From Thermoleophilia bacterium (GTDB lineage: Bacteria > Actinomycetota > Thermoleophilia > UBA2241), in contig JAWKKE010000001.1 of NCBI GenBank assembly GCA_041393415.1, positions 1-64,000 of the forward strand: 64,000 bases of DNA. Direction: 5' to 3'. A program made the translations under genes and the position numbers. Position 1 is the first letter of the stretch, and each line of letters begins with the position of its first letter. Of the stretch, positions 55,470-64,000 are shown in pieces. The notes under the pieces were generated by a model. It saw nothing but the letters and a program-made list of their open reading frames with translations. It did no database searches and was not told the origin of the DNA.

Positions 55470-56800
55470 GCTACCACCTCGGCACCACTCGGCTCACGCT
55501 GCACATCGACCTCGCCCAGCCCGACGCCCTCATACTCGACGCCGCCGGCGACGACGGTCGCTTGATCGAGGCAGTTGCGGCCGTCGACCACAAGCGGCCG
55601 CTTCATTACCGCAGCGGCGGCCGCCCAGTCCATCCTAATGAGCTCCGGCCACTCGGTGACGATCACGGCGGCATCGGCATCGGCCAACGCGTCGAGCGCC
55701 TCGTCGACGATCGTCACGCCTGGGAACAGCGGATGCTCGCCGGCCTCGATCATGGGGTCGTAGGCGCGTACGACAGCGCCCTCGCTGACGAGGCGGCCGG
55801 CGAGCACAATGGAGGCCGCCTCGCGCAGATCGTCCGTCTGCGGCTTGAAGGTGAGTCCGAGGAGCGCCACGGTGTGGCCGCGAAGACCCCCGAGGCGCTG
55901 CTTGAGCTTGCCGATCACGCGACGCTTCTGCAGGGCGTTGACCTCGATCACGGCGGTGAGGAGCTGGAAGTGGTAGCCAGTGTTGCCGGCGAGGTGCTTG
56001 AGCGCCTGCACGTCTTTGGGGAAGCACGAGCCTCCGTAGCCGATGCCGGCGTGGAGGAAGTGTGGCCCGATGCGATGGTCGAGACCCATGCCCCGGGCCA
56101 CCGTGCGCACGTCCGCGCCGACGCGCTCGCAGACGTTGGCGATCTCGTTGATGAACGAGATCTTCGTCGCCAGAAAGGCGTTAGAGGCGTACTTGATCAT
56201 CTCGGCCGTAGGGACCGACGTGAGCACGACGTCTGTGTCGACACCGCGGTACAGCGCCTTGACCGCCGCGGCATCCCCCTCGCTCGACGCCCCGATGACG
56301 ATGCGATCGGGCTCGAGGAAGTCTTGGATCGCCGCCCCCTCACGCAAGAATTCGGGGTTGGAGGCGTACGTAATGCCGTCGGCGCCAAGGCTCTCGAGCT
56401 CGGCGACGATGTGATCGCCGGTGCCCACCGGCACCGTGCTCTTCATGACGAGCAAGCGTGGACCGCCGCGAGCGGCGATCTCGCGCACAGCGGTCTGCAC
56501 GTGCGAGAGATCGGCGTCGCCCGAGCGCGAGGGCGGTGTGTCGACGGCGATGACGAGCACGCGACTGTCGGCGAGCAGCTCGTCGTACGAAGTAGTGAAC
56601 GTGAGACGCGACCAGTTGTCGTCGATGAGTTTCTCGAGACCGGGTTCGTAGATCGGGGCCTCGCCGCGCTGCAGGCGCGCGATCTTCTCGGCGTCGATGT
56701 CCATACACACGACGCGATGCCCGAGATGCGCGAAACACACAGCTGAAACGAGACCGACATACCCTGTACCTACGACCCCGAGAGGGGCGGCGGTTTCCAT
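55466..56800 (-). CDS. ugd: UDP-glucose/GDP-mannose dehydrogenase family protein
   Basis: Oxidises a nucleotide sugar to its uronic acid with two NAD+. The 444-residue protein has the NAD motif GVVGTGYVGLVSAVCFA, the middle TFTTSYDELLADSRVLVIAVDTPP, the catalytic Cys in GIGYGGSCFPKDVQAL, and ALLGLTFKPQTDDLREA. UDP-glucose 6-dehydrogenase is the likeliest identity. It is the first gene of the minus-strand run down to prfB; the 126-base gap to the O-antigen ligase gene is the probable promoter region. Confidence 0.92.
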   Translation of the reverse strand: METAAPLGVVGTGYVGLVSAVCFAHLGHRVVCMDIDAEKIARLQRGEAPIYEPGLEKLIDDNWSRLTFTTSYDELLADSRVLVIAVDTPPSRSGDADLSHVQTAVREIAARGGPRLLVMKSTVPVGTGDHIVAELESLGADGITYASNPEFLREGAAIQDFLEPDRIVIGASSEGDAAAVKALYRGVDTDVVLTSVPTAEMIKYASNAFLATKISFINEIANVCERVGADVRTVARGMGLDHRIGPHFLHAGIGYGGSCFPKDVQALKHLAGNTGYHFQLLTAVIEVNALQKRRVIGKLKQRLGGLRGHTVALLGLTFKPQTDDLREAASIVLAGRLVSEGAVVRAYDPMIEAGEHPLFPGVTIVDEALDALADADAAVIVTEWPELIRMDWAAAAAVMKRPLVVDGRNCLDQATVVAGGVEYEGVGLGEVDVQREPSGAEVVA

Positions 56801-56926
56801 CTCTGCGAAGCACCTCCTGGCAGCTTCTTCGACTCGCCTTCAGCCCGCGGCGGCAGTCTACCACACGGGATTTGCGGGCTATTCCGCAAGCGGCCGGGGT
56901 CGCGCGGCACAGACCCGGCGGCGATC

Positions 56927-58987
56927 TTAGTTCGCCAACGCGGCCTTGAACTCCTCGTTCAACTCGCGGTCGAGAGGATTGAGAGCGAGGCCGTGGCCGA
57001 AGGCGACCGCGGCCTTGTCGAACTGCTGGAAGGCACGCGCGTACAGCAGACCGAGTTCAAGGTACACCTCGTAGTTGTCCGGCTGCAGCGCCTGCGCCTC
57101 CTGAAGCACGGCGAGCGCCTCACGGTTGCGGCCGAGTTGCTGCAGAAACTGCGCCTGCAAGATGAGGCTGCGCGCCGAGAGAGGGTTGTAGCGAGCGGCG
57201 CGCTGCACATCGGCTACGGCGGCGGCGACATCGCCGTCGGCCGCCGCCGTCAGCGCCTGATTTTCGGCGCGCACGGCCAGATACGGGAACGTCCAGCTCA
57301 CGGCGAGCAGGACGAGGAGCACAGAGCCGGCAGTGCGCGCCGGCAACGGCAGGAACGGCCGGCACTCCGGCAGGGCGGGCGCCGGCGTTGCCGACGCCTC
57401 CTCCCCACTCGCCCACGTGCGCGCCTCCTCGGCGCGCTCGTCCTGCGCGCGCGTATGCACATAGGACGCGCAGGTGCCGGCGAGCAAGAAGAAGACCGTG
57501 CCGATCGCCGCCATGTCCCAATCCCAGTCCCACGTGATGTGCACGAGGAAACCGGCTACCCCCGCCTGTAGAGCAGCGAGCAGTGCTCGCCCCGGATCGC
57601 CGCGATACCGCAATGGGTTGCCGATCGCGGCCGCCAAGAACAGCAGCATCGCCGGCACGTACAGCGCCAGCCCCACCACGCCGAGCTCGCTGAGCACATT
57701 GAACCACTGGCTGTGGGCGTGACGAACTACGTTGGCGACCTCGCGAAACCGGTAGTGAGTGTGCGTGAACGTACCGGCGCCCACACCCGTCACGCGCGCG
57801 TGCTGCCACTGCTGCCACGCCTCACGCCACATCGGCAGGCGGTACGCGTTGAGCGAGACGAGGCGCCCGAGGCTTGCCTCGGCAGTACGCTGGTCGCTGT
57901 CGCTCATGAATACATCCACACGATCCTTGATCCACGCCGTGCCCCCCTGGGCATCTACGTACCACCACGACCCGACGATGCCGCCGCCGAGTACGACGAC
58001 CAGCACCACGGCGCCCACAGCAGTGGAGGCGCGCTCCGGCCACCTCACCGACTCGTGCACTGCCGCGACGATCGCTTGGACGACAAACACGACCGCGAGC
58101 GCGATCAACGCCCAGACGAGCAACGCGTGTCCCTCCGAGATACGCAGCGCCAAGTCGTCGGAGCGCTGGAAGAGCGTCTCCAGGTGGCGCACGCGCCAGA
58201 CGGCGAATGCCACCGGCGCACCGATCACAACGAGAGTGACAAAGCTCGCCAACCGCTCGCGTGTCAGCACGAAGAAGACGGCCAGGACCGCCGTCAGCGC
58301 CAGCCAGCCGCCCCGCGAGAGCGTGAAGAAGAAGGTGAGCGCAACGGGAACGGTCGCAGCGGCGATGAGCGCCCGCAGCAGGGCCGACTGCCATAGCACG
58401 CGGCTACGGCTCGTGCCGGCGCCGGCCAAGGCAACCGGCACCGCCATCACCATCATCAAGGCCAGCACGTTGTAGTAGCCGATGGGGTCCTTGAGACGGG
58501 GATCCAGGCGGGCGTGCGTAACCACATCCGGCAACACCTTGCCCAGTATGGCGTAGATGCCCACGGCGACGGCGACGGCGAAGAAGCCGAAAGCGACCAC
58601 GCGCAGAGGCAGCCGCCGCACCGGTGTGAGGCCGACCACAACGGCCACCGCAAGATAGAAGGCCGCCAGGTTGAACGACACCCAACTCAGATCCGGCCCT
58701 ATGGACCAGAGCACCGAGAGCCCGCTCCAGACGACGAACAGCCCGAGAGCGGCGAGAGCGCAGAGGTACAGGAGCGGCGGCCGGCGTGAGGGCCGCATGA
58801 ACCACAGCCACACCGCCGCCAGCAACAGATAGACGATGGCCACCGGCGAACTGCGGACGAGAATGTAGCCGCCGGAGAGGAACGAGAAGAGTCCCGCAAC
58901 GACCAGGGTGACAACGGGCGGGACAAGGTCGCGCGCGCTCTCGCCGAGCCCGCGCCGGCGGTTTACCTGCTCGGCGTCGTGGTCCAT
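56927..58987 (-). CDS. O-antigen ligase/polymerase (Wzy/WaaL-like) with C-terminal TPRs
   Basis: A 686-residue membrane protein with about 12 helices and the Wzy_C signature in a large external loop (VRHAHSQWFNVLSELGVVGLALY, with a His-Glu pair). A soluble C-terminal ~110 residues contain at least two tetratricopeptide repeats (NPLSARSLILQAQFLQQLGRNREALAVLQEAQALQPDNYEVYLELGLLYA in sequence, seen as alternating helices). It should polymerise or ligate lipid-linked glycans, or glycosylate proteins. It stands between ugd and the second Wzc-like kinase, completing a surface-polysaccharide locus. Confidence 0.85.
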   Translation of the reverse strand: MDHDAEQVNRRRGLGESARDLVPPVVTLVVAGLFSFLSGGYILVRSSPVAIVYLLLAAVWLWFMRPSRRPPLLYLCALAALGLFVVWSGLSVLWSIGPDLSWVSFNLAAFYLAVAVVVGLTPVRRLPLRVVAFGFFAVAVAVGIYAILGKVLPDVVTHARLDPRLKDPIGYYNVLALMMVMAVPVALAGAGTSRSRVLWQSALLRALIAAATVPVALTFFFTLSRGGWLALTAVLAVFFVLTRERLASFVTLVVIGAPVAFAVWRVRHLETLFQRSDDLALRISEGHALLVWALIALAVVFVVQAIVAAVHESVRWPERASTAVGAVVLVVVLGGGIVGSWWYVDAQGGTAWIKDRVDVFMSDSDQRTAEASLGRLVSLNAYRLPMWREAWQQWQHARVTGVGAGTFTHTHYRFREVANVVRHAHSQWFNVLSELGVVGLALYVPAMLLFLAAAIGNPLRYRGDPGRALLAALQAGVAGFLVHITWDWDWDMAAIGTVFFLLAGTCASYVHTRAQDERAEEARTWASGEEASATPAPALPECRPFLPLPARTAGSVLLVLLAVSWTFPYLAVRAENQALTAAADGDVAAAVADVQRAARYNPLSARSLILQAQFLQQLGRNREALAVLQEAQALQPDNYEVYLELGLLYARAFQQFDKAAVAFGHGLALNPLDRELNEEFKAALAN

Positions 58988-59021
58988 TCGAGGCAGTATA
59001 CGACGCCGGCCGCCGAGCCCT

Positions 59022-60668
59022 TTACTTCGCTACCGGCGTCACTTCGCTGTCACGCCCGCGAGAGACCGGCGCGGCGACGCTGCGAGCCGCGGCGTCGGAG
59101 TCCTCCGAGTAGTAGCCGTAGTAGCTGCCGGTCGACTCGCTGGCGACGCGGAGGATGAAGCCGAGCCGGCGCGGCGGCGTGTGCTGCAAGCGCTCGGCGG
59201 CCTCACGCAGCTGCGGCCGGCGCACGAGTTGCGGATCCACCAGGAAGATAAGGCCGTCCACCGCCGCCGCCACCGCCTGACTGTCGCCGACGGCCAGCAT
59301 AGCCGGCGTATCGACCAAGACGATGTCGGCCTCCTGCTCCAGTCGTTGGATGAGCTCGGCGAAACGCCGCGACGAGACCAACTCGCCCGGGTTGGGCGGC
59401 AGGGGTCCGCTGGTCATAACGTAGAGCCGCCAATGCGTCACCGCGCCCTCGGCCCAGTCGCTAAAGCTCAACGTCGGATCTTCATGAAGCTCCCCCCAAC
59501 CCGTCTCGAGGAGCACAGGCTGGGCGGCCACGGCCATGTCGTGCCTCCCGGCGATCACCGTGCTCAGGCCCATGCCGTTGGTGACGCCGTAGGGCTGGAA
59601 GTACTTGTGGATTTGTGGACGCCGCAAGTCGGCGTCCACAACGATGACCTTCTTGCCGGTGAGCGCCAGGCTCACGGCCAGGTTGGCGATCGTTACGCTC
59701 TTGCCCTCGCCCTGCACGCAACTAGTGATGGCGATGGAGCGTACGTCGCCGTCAACTTCGGTGAAGTCGAGGTTGGCGCGCAGCACACGGAAGGCCTCTG
59801 CAGCATGTCCCCCCGGCTGACTCAGAGAGACAAGGGCGCCGTCGGCCAGCGTCTTACGCGGAATACGCGGCACGCGGCCGAGTAGGGGTTGCTGCAGAAC
59901 GGCCTGTACATCTTCCGGCCGCCGCAGACGCGTATCGAACTGCTCGAAGAGAAAGACCAGCGCGATCGCGACGAAAAGGCCGACGGCGAAACCCAGTGCC
60001 GTGCTGCGGATCGGCTGCGGATACACAGGATCCTCGGGCACCGTCGCCGGAACGAGCACGCGGAAGTTGCCGGTCGCCGTGCTCTCAAGGATCTCCAAGT
60101 CGCGGAGGCGCTGCTGCAGTACAAGGTAGTCGGTGCTGAGCTGCGCCGCTTCGTCGCCATTCTTCTCGTACTCGGCCATCTTGGTACGCACGGCCGCGAT
60201 GGCCGCTTCGATCTGCTCGCGGACGCGCAGCATGCGCCAACGCACGAAAGCCTCGGCGTAGGCGTTGGCGACGGCGGCGGTAGCCTCGGGCTCACCACCC
60301 TGCGTGACTACGCGCACCACGTTGGTGGACGATCCGTCGCTGTCGAGCGCCGGCTCCGCGATGACCTCGTACTGCTCGAGGTCGACTGTGTAGCCACCCT
60401 TCTCCAGCACGTCGCCGGTGCGCTTCTGCATGTCTGGGCTGGCGAGGATGCTCCCAATACTGCGCAGCTCGAGATCTCGCACTGAGACATTGCCGGTCTC
60501 AGTACCGGTGAGCGGATTGGCGATGTCGATCTGCTCTTCGTAAATGAGCTCGGCCGGAGCTGCAGGAGTTCCCTCCTGGTCCAGTGCTCTGGAGTCGGCT
60601 ACAACAGTGCTGGTACGGCACTTCCGAGACCGCCCGCTTCCCCACCCAATGAGCCACGGGGACTTCAT
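59022..60668 (-). CDS. Wzc-like tyrosine autokinase lacking its N-terminal membrane segment
   Basis: The open frame encodes 548 residues. From ELIYEEQIDIANPLTG it matches the paralogue at 40.7-42.4 kb through the external region, one membrane helix, Walker A CVQGEGKSVTIANL, VIVVDADLRRPQ, IVLVDTPAMLAV and the Tyr-rich tail STGSYYGYYSED. The paralogue's first ~75 residues, including the first membrane helix, are absent. The codons upstream of about 60560 are antisense to a phosphotransferase fragment, and no start with a ribosome site is apparent. The gene is probably 5'-truncated; the kinase domain itself looks intact. Confidence 0.75.
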   Translation of the reverse strand: MKSPWLIGWGSGRSRKCRTSTVVADSRALDQEGTPAAPAELIYEEQIDIANPLTGTETGNVSVRDLELRSIGSILASPDMQKRTGDVLEKGGYTVDLEQYEVIAEPALDSDGSSTNVVRVVTQGGEPEATAAVANAYAEAFVRWRMLRVREQIEAAIAAVRTKMAEYEKNGDEAAQLSTDYLVLQQRLRDLEILESTATGNFRVLVPATVPEDPVYPQPIRSTALGFAVGLFVAIALVFLFEQFDTRLRRPEDVQAVLQQPLLGRVPRIPRKTLADGALVSLSQPGGHAAEAFRVLRANLDFTEVDGDVRSIAITSCVQGEGKSVTIANLAVSLALTGKKVIVVDADLRRPQIHKYFQPYGVTNGMGLSTVIAGRHDMAVAAQPVLLETGWGELHEDPTLSFSDWAEGAVTHWRLYVMTSGPLPPNPGELVSSRRFAELIQRLEQEADIVLVDTPAMLAVGDSQAVAAAVDGLIFLVDPQLVRRPQLREAAERLQHTPPRRLGFILRVASESTGSYYGYYSEDSDAAARSVAAPVSRGRDSEVTPVAK

Positions 60669-61047
60669 TCGTTGGAACCTCCTACCAGGACCCTTTGCCT
60701 TCGATTGGGAATGGGCTGGGCCACGGCTCCCGTGGCACGACGCTTTCCACTTCCTTTGGATGCCGCTCTTTGGTCGTCGTCACCCGATTTCGATGGCATC
60801 GCTCTGGCAAGTGTGGTTCAGTGTCGAGGGAACTGGTATCCGCAGCGGTCAGCCGCCAGTATCGGACGATCGAGCATATGCGGTGGCATATCTCGCCGCC
60901 CAGTTCGCCTTCTACGCCAGTTCAAGCGCCAAAGCGGGGGAGACAATCAGCACCAACCGCTTCCTTCAGAGGATTCACAGAGCATTGACTCAGGCGACGT
61001 CAGATCTGGAATCCACGTCGCAGACAGAAGCTCCGCCGTACTCCTGA
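60544..61047 (+). pseudogene. 5'-truncated phosphotransferase (APH/choline-kinase-like) fragment
   Basis: The frame contains the C-terminal half of an aminoglycoside-phosphotransferase-fold kinase: MSHGDFIRWNLLPG (catalytic loop HGDxxxxN), FAFDWEWAGPRLPWHDAFHFLW (metal-binding DxE region), then an all-helical tail ending EAPPYS. The whole N-lobe with the nucleotide-binding Lys is missing. Similarity seems to begin around 60590 and sequence before that is antisense to the truncated Wzc-like gene. Both genes being cut at the same place indicates a deletion, inversion or assembly join. Confidence 0.65.
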
Positions 61048-61081
61048 AAGCGGTGCAGCACCAGGTGCCCGTCACTCACAT

Positions 61082-62275
61082 CTAGGCCGGCATCCGCCGA
61101 CGGGCTGCCGCAGCCTCGTCATAGGCACTCGCGAGGCCCGCGATCTCACGAGAAGCCGCGAAACCGTGGTCAATCACCTGTATCGAGCGTCCGCTGAGAC
61201 TTGCCCAATCGCTTGACCGGCAAATGTCCAGGCAACGCTGCACGAAGTTGCCGAAGCTGCCGCGCGTCGCGACACATTCGGGACTCACCTGCTCTGCAAC
61301 GTGCTCAGCCGCACCTCCTGCGAAGACGACCGGCGGCGTGCCTCTTGCCATGCCTTCGAGAACAGTGAGTGGAGCCGCACCCTCCAAGCACAAGGACGGC
61401 GCAGCCAGCACCAGGGCTGCCTCGACCATTGTGAGCACTTGATGTCGGGACACGGCACCAACAACGCTCACGTTCCGGCCCGCCATCGCAGTGAGACGAG
61501 ACACCAAAGGACCGTCACCCGCGAGGGTGAGATGCGGAGCATCGAGTGGCCACGCTTCAACGAGCTCAAGCGCCCCCTTCTCTCTACTTGCGCGTCCAAC
61601 GAAGACCACACCGCCACGCTCCGAGACACCCTTGCGATCGGCATGCTGCTGAAGACGCGGCACGCAGTTCACTTTGACTCGGATGAGGCGCGGGTCCAAA
61701 CCGTCAGCGACAAGTCGGTCACGCTGGAAGTCGCTGATCGCCAAGGACATGTGCGGCACCCTTCTTCGCCGCAACAGATTCCACTGGCCTGTGAGCCAGC
61801 GAGCCATCACCGCGCTCTGCGCGCGCGAACCGCGGTAGCAGCCGCGCGCTATGCCAGGTCCGAAGTCCCCGGGCCGGCAGCGCTCGCAGATGACACCCTC
61901 GTCCATCAAGAAGTGCAGACCGTTTAGGCACGACAATCGGTAGTTGTGAAGTGTCTGCACAACGCCACATCCCCGATCGGCGGCCTCCGCCATTGCTCCC
62001 CAACCGAAGTTCGGATACAGATTGTGGAAGTGGACGATATCGGGATCGAAGCGCTGGATCGCATCGGCTACGAGCTGGCGGCCGTAGGGATGATCGCCGC
62101 GGCTTGCCGCGATGCGCATCTTTGTGGCCATCGGCAAGGCGTCGAATTCCTCACTCTGCGGATTCACCACCTCGACGTCATGCCCGGCGTCGCGCAGGAG
62201 TGTGCTTTCCGTGTCGACGACAACGTCCTCGCCTCCGCGCGTGCGGTAGGCAACGTGGCAAATCAGGATGCGCAC
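61082..62275 (-). CDS. Family 4 glycosyltransferase
   Basis: A 397-residue GT-B retaining glycosyltransferase that probably adds a sugar to a lipid-linked glycan at the inner face of the membrane. The N-domain begins MRILICHVAYRTRGGEDVVVD and has FDPDIVHFHNLYPNFG and a Cys-rich loop (CERCRPGDFGPGIARGC) common in this branch. The C-domain has VFVGRASREKGALELVEAW and the nucleotide-sugar-binding LCLEGAAPLTVLEGMARGTPPV. Sugar specificity cannot be read. It converges with the phosphotransferase fragment, 34 bases apart. Confidence 0.88.
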   Translation of the reverse strand: MRILICHVAYRTRGGEDVVVDTESTLLRDAGHDVEVVNPQSEEFDALPMATKMRIAASRGDHPYGRQLVADAIQRFDPDIVHFHNLYPNFGWGAMAEAADRGCGVVQTLHNYRLSCLNGLHFLMDEGVICERCRPGDFGPGIARGCYRGSRAQSAVMARWLTGQWNLLRRRRVPHMSLAISDFQRDRLVADGLDPRLIRVKVNCVPRLQQHADRKGVSERGGVVFVGRASREKGALELVEAWPLDAPHLTLAGDGPLVSRLTAMAGRNVSVVGAVSRHQVLTMVEAALVLAAPSLCLEGAAPLTVLEGMARGTPPVVFAGGAAEHVAEQVSPECVATRGSFGNFVQRCLDICRSSDWASLSGRSIQVIDHGFAASREIAGLASAYDEAAAARRRMPA

Positions 62276-62406
62276 GTGACGGCTCGACCTCGATTCTCAC
62301 ATGGACGACTGTCGCCAGAATTGGCTACGACACCCCGACCTTAGATCCCGATTCCGGCCTGTATACTACCAGCGTCAGAGGGTTCCTTCGTTTGGGGGGT
62401 GAACGG

Positions 62407-62772
62407 GTGAAGACTAAGTTCTTCGTGCTTGTTGCGCTTGCTATGCTGGCCATGTTGGCGTTCGCGGCGGTCGCACAGGCAACGGTCTCGCAGACGACGA
62501 TCGACGCAATCATCGCCGATATCGCCGATGGCACACTGGACGGCGACTGGACGGCGGAGGAGATCCGTGCCGCCATCGCATACCTGCAGAACGATCCTAC
62601 CGGTGAGCACTACTCCGACTACGCCGGTGAGCTCGAGGACTACCTCGCCAGTCTGCAGGATCCCGGTACACAGAGCGGTGAGCTCGCCTTTACCGGCGCG
62701 CCCCTACTGCTGCTCCTGGCCGGTGGCGCCGGCCTCGTCGGCGGCGGCTTTGCTCTGCGGCGCCGTCACTAG
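62407..62772 (+). CDS. Sortase-type surface protein with C-terminal LAFTG signal
   Basis: A 121-residue secreted protein. Residues 1-24 are a signal peptide (KTKFFVLVALAMLAMLAFA, AQA cleavage site). A small acidic helical domain of ~65 residues follows (TTIDAIIADIADGTLDGDWT). The C-terminus is LAFTG, a hydrophobic helix and RRRH, a cell-wall sorting signal of the LAxTG type used by class E sortases in high-GC Gram-positives. The GTG start is fixed by an in-frame stop just upstream of it. A TATACT -10-like box is at 62362-62367. The exposed domain is unknown to me. Confidence 0.75.
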   Translation: MKTKFFVLVALAMLAMLAFAAVAQATVSQTTIDAIIADIADGTLDGDWTAEEIRAAIAYLQNDPTGEHYSDYAGELEDYLASLQDPGTQSGELAFTGAPLLLLLAGGAGLVGGGFALRRRH

Positions 62773-62804
62773 CGCAGCGCGCCAGCAGAAGACGAACGAT
62801 GCCG

Positions 62805-62838
62805 AAGAGGGGCGCCCGGTGGGCGCCCCTCTTTTGTT
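62805..62838 (+). terminator. Rho-independent terminator after the LAFTG gene
   Basis: A perfect 13-bp stem AAGAGGGGCGCCC (62805-62817) / GGGCGCCCCTCTT (62821-62833) with a GGT loop is followed by TTGTT. It separates the surface-protein gene from the convergent LytR_C gene. Confidence 0.85.
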
Positions 62839-62861
62839 GCTGGCCCCCCGCGCCTCCGCCT

Positions 62862-64000
62862 CTAGGGAGTGCTGCCGGCGCTGGGGCTGGCGCTCGCACT
62901 CGGGCTCGCCGACGACTCCTCGGAGGCAGACGCGCCGGTCACAAGCGTGAGCGCTACCGGCGCGTCGTCCATCGGAATGATGAGACCGCGCGGGAGACCC
63001 AAGTCGAGCCCCAGGGCAATGGCGGCGCGGCGCATGCTGGGCTGGTAGTACAGCACGCGCCGCGAGCTCGGCGGCTTCCACGCGGTCGCCCCAATCGGCA
63101 CCGCGTCGTAGCCCCACGTCACAAGACGCGCGGCCGTGGCGGAGGCGCTGCCGATGTCGTCGCTTATTACCCCAACCGCAACCGCCTGAGCGGCCGCGTA
63201 GCTGAAGCCCCGCTTGGTCGAAGCGAGTTGCGGCGACAGTGTGCCGGGCCAGCAGGCCCGTACAAGTGTCGCTACGTTGGCCCGAGCCTCACGCCGGGCG
63301 AGGGCGGCCGGCGCAACGGAGGCATCGCCGGCCGCCCGACCGGCGTGCGAGCTCGGCACCTCAGCAGCGCCGATAGCGCTACTGACGGCACTCAAATTGC
63401 TGCCCAGTTGAGACTCGGTGTCGAGCGGCGGCAGGGCCATCGTCACCGGCTGCCGCCGCTCTCGCAGAACCGCGGCGAGGCCGCTGAGAGCCGTCGCGGC
63501 CGCCCGTGACTTGCTCGCCGTTACCACGGGCGCGACGAGTACAGCCAGCGGCCGCCACTCGTCGATCGCGGCAACGACCTTCTTCGTGAGCCGTTGCGGC
63601 CGCGCCTGTACAACGCGCACGTCGACGCTGTAGCCGGCGGAGCGCCGCAGACGCCGGCGAACCTCACTCACGTAGGCCTTCACATCCAACCCATCGTCGG
63701 GCACGGCGACGAGCACTCGCGCCTCACGCGGCACGGTGGCGATTGTGGGCTCCGGGTTCTCCGGTTCCAAACCCACGGTGAGGTTGTGCGTAACTCGCCG
63801 CAGCACATTTGCCTCCACCGACCACCACTCGCCCTCGCGAGCGACGTCGACGACGGCCGGGAGGGCGCGCACCCGCAACTGCTCGCCACGTAGTCCCTTG
63901 AGCGTGACCGCCAGCGTGGTGGCCGCCTGCAGATCGATGCCGTCCTGCATCACGCCGAAGCCGAGCACGTAGTTGGCGAAGGCGACGATGTCGACACGCG
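62862..64000 (-). CDS. LytR C-terminal-domain protein, probably LCP family (5' end outside window)
   Basis: The frame stays open to the window edge, so at least 379 residues are seen and the N-terminus is missing. The N-terminal part visible (VDIVAFANYVLGFGVMQDGIDLQAAT, then LRGEQLRVRALPAVVD) resembles the end of an LCP (LytR-CpsA-Psr) ligase domain, though catalytic Arg residues are not in view. Two alpha/beta LytR_C-like repeats follow: one near RVLVAVPDDGLDVKAYVSEV, the other at VGVISDDIGSASATAARLV with RRVLYYQPSMRRAAIAL. A Ser/Ala-rich tail ends it. LCP proteins attach glycans to peptidoglycan, which suits the neighbouring polysaccharide genes. Two such repeats in one chain is unusual. 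Confidence 0.65.
   Translation of the reverse strand, partial: RVDIVAFANYVLGFGVMQDGIDLQAATTLAVTLKGLRGEQLRVRALPAVVDVAREGEWWSVEANVLRRVTHNLTVGLEPENPEPTIATVPREARVLVAVPDDGLDVKAYVSEVRRRLRRSAGYSVDVRVVQARPQRLTKKVVAAIDEWRPLAVLVAPVVTASKSRAAATALSGLAAVLRERRQPVTMALPPLDTESQLGSNLSAVSSAIGAAEVPSSHAGRAAGDASVAPAALARREARANVATLVRACWPGTLSPQLASTKRGFSYAAAQAVAVGVISDDIGSASATAARLVTWGYDAVPIGATAWKPPSSRRVLYYQPSMRRAAIALGLDLGLPRGLIIPMDDAPVALTLVTGASASEESSASPSASASPSAGSTP

Overview
The window is high-GC DNA with dense, overlapping operons, frequent GTG and TTG starts and perfect GC-rich hairpin terminators. A surface protein ending in LAFTG plus a hydrophobic tail and RRR (sortase-E style), a LytR C-terminal-domain protein, a bifunctional phosphoglucose/phosphomannose isomerase and a long-form Hpf all point to a deep-branching Actinomycetota, possibly a Thermoleophilia relative. 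The Hdr-linked methylenetetrahydrofolate reductase operon suggests an anaerobic lifestyle with folate-bound C1 chemistry. The taxonomic call is inference; no rRNA is present.

Layout. 0.1-4.2 kb: 5-oxoprolinase and a small LapA-type membrane protein. 4.3-12.5 kb: an operon for a multisubunit methylenetetrahydrofolate reductase, in the order HdrA, MvhD, MetV, MetF, HdrC, HdrB. Its HdrA is a 1481-residue protein carrying two HdrA modules with a GltD-like NADPH/FAD module inserted into the first. 12.6-24.9 kb: mostly single genes for antiporter, nucleoside kinase, FmdB, MFS and SMR transporters, a glutaredoxin-thioredoxin reductase fusion, a nitroreductase, a Ycf48-like repeat protein and a tandem pair of DUF2202 proteins.

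25.2-27.35 kb: a short array of integron-type gene cassettes with no integrase in the window (a CALIN). It has three attC sites, each with an AACAAGC-type left end. The predicted pairing between each cassette start and its own attC is perfect for the first two cassettes and 6/7 for the third. Cargo is an unknown protein, a four-helix membrane protein, and a three-gene cassette with an unknown protein plus a YefM/YoeB toxin-antitoxin pair. Just downstream lie a methyltransferase-like gene missing motif I and a frameshifted DUF1801-like gene.

29.4-36.3 kb: a complete trpEGDCFBA operon with translationally coupled genes. 36.4-40.5 kb: DUF190 protein and CrcB fluoride channel, a tRNA-Val(GAC), a DEAD-box helicase and an adenosine deaminase. 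40.7-42.4 kb: a Wzc-like tyrosine autokinase.

56.8 down to 42.4 kb (minus strand): a twelve-gene, nearly gapless run. It starts with nucleotide-sugar genes (ugd, nucleotidyltransferase, manB, PGI/PMI), continues through the S-adenosylhomocysteine and methylthioribose branch (a divergent nucleoside-phosphorylase-like gene, ahcY, mtnA), and ends with a second nucleotidyltransferase, comF, hpf, secA and prfB. prfB needs a programmed +1 frameshift. 56.9-64 kb: surface polysaccharide functions (O-antigen ligase/polymerase with TPRs, a second Wzc-like kinase lacking its N-terminus, a glycosyltransferase), a sortase-type surface protein and a LytR_C protein that runs off the end. The second Wzc gene abuts a 5'-truncated phosphotransferase fragment, which marks a rearrangement or assembly breakpoint near 60.56 kb.
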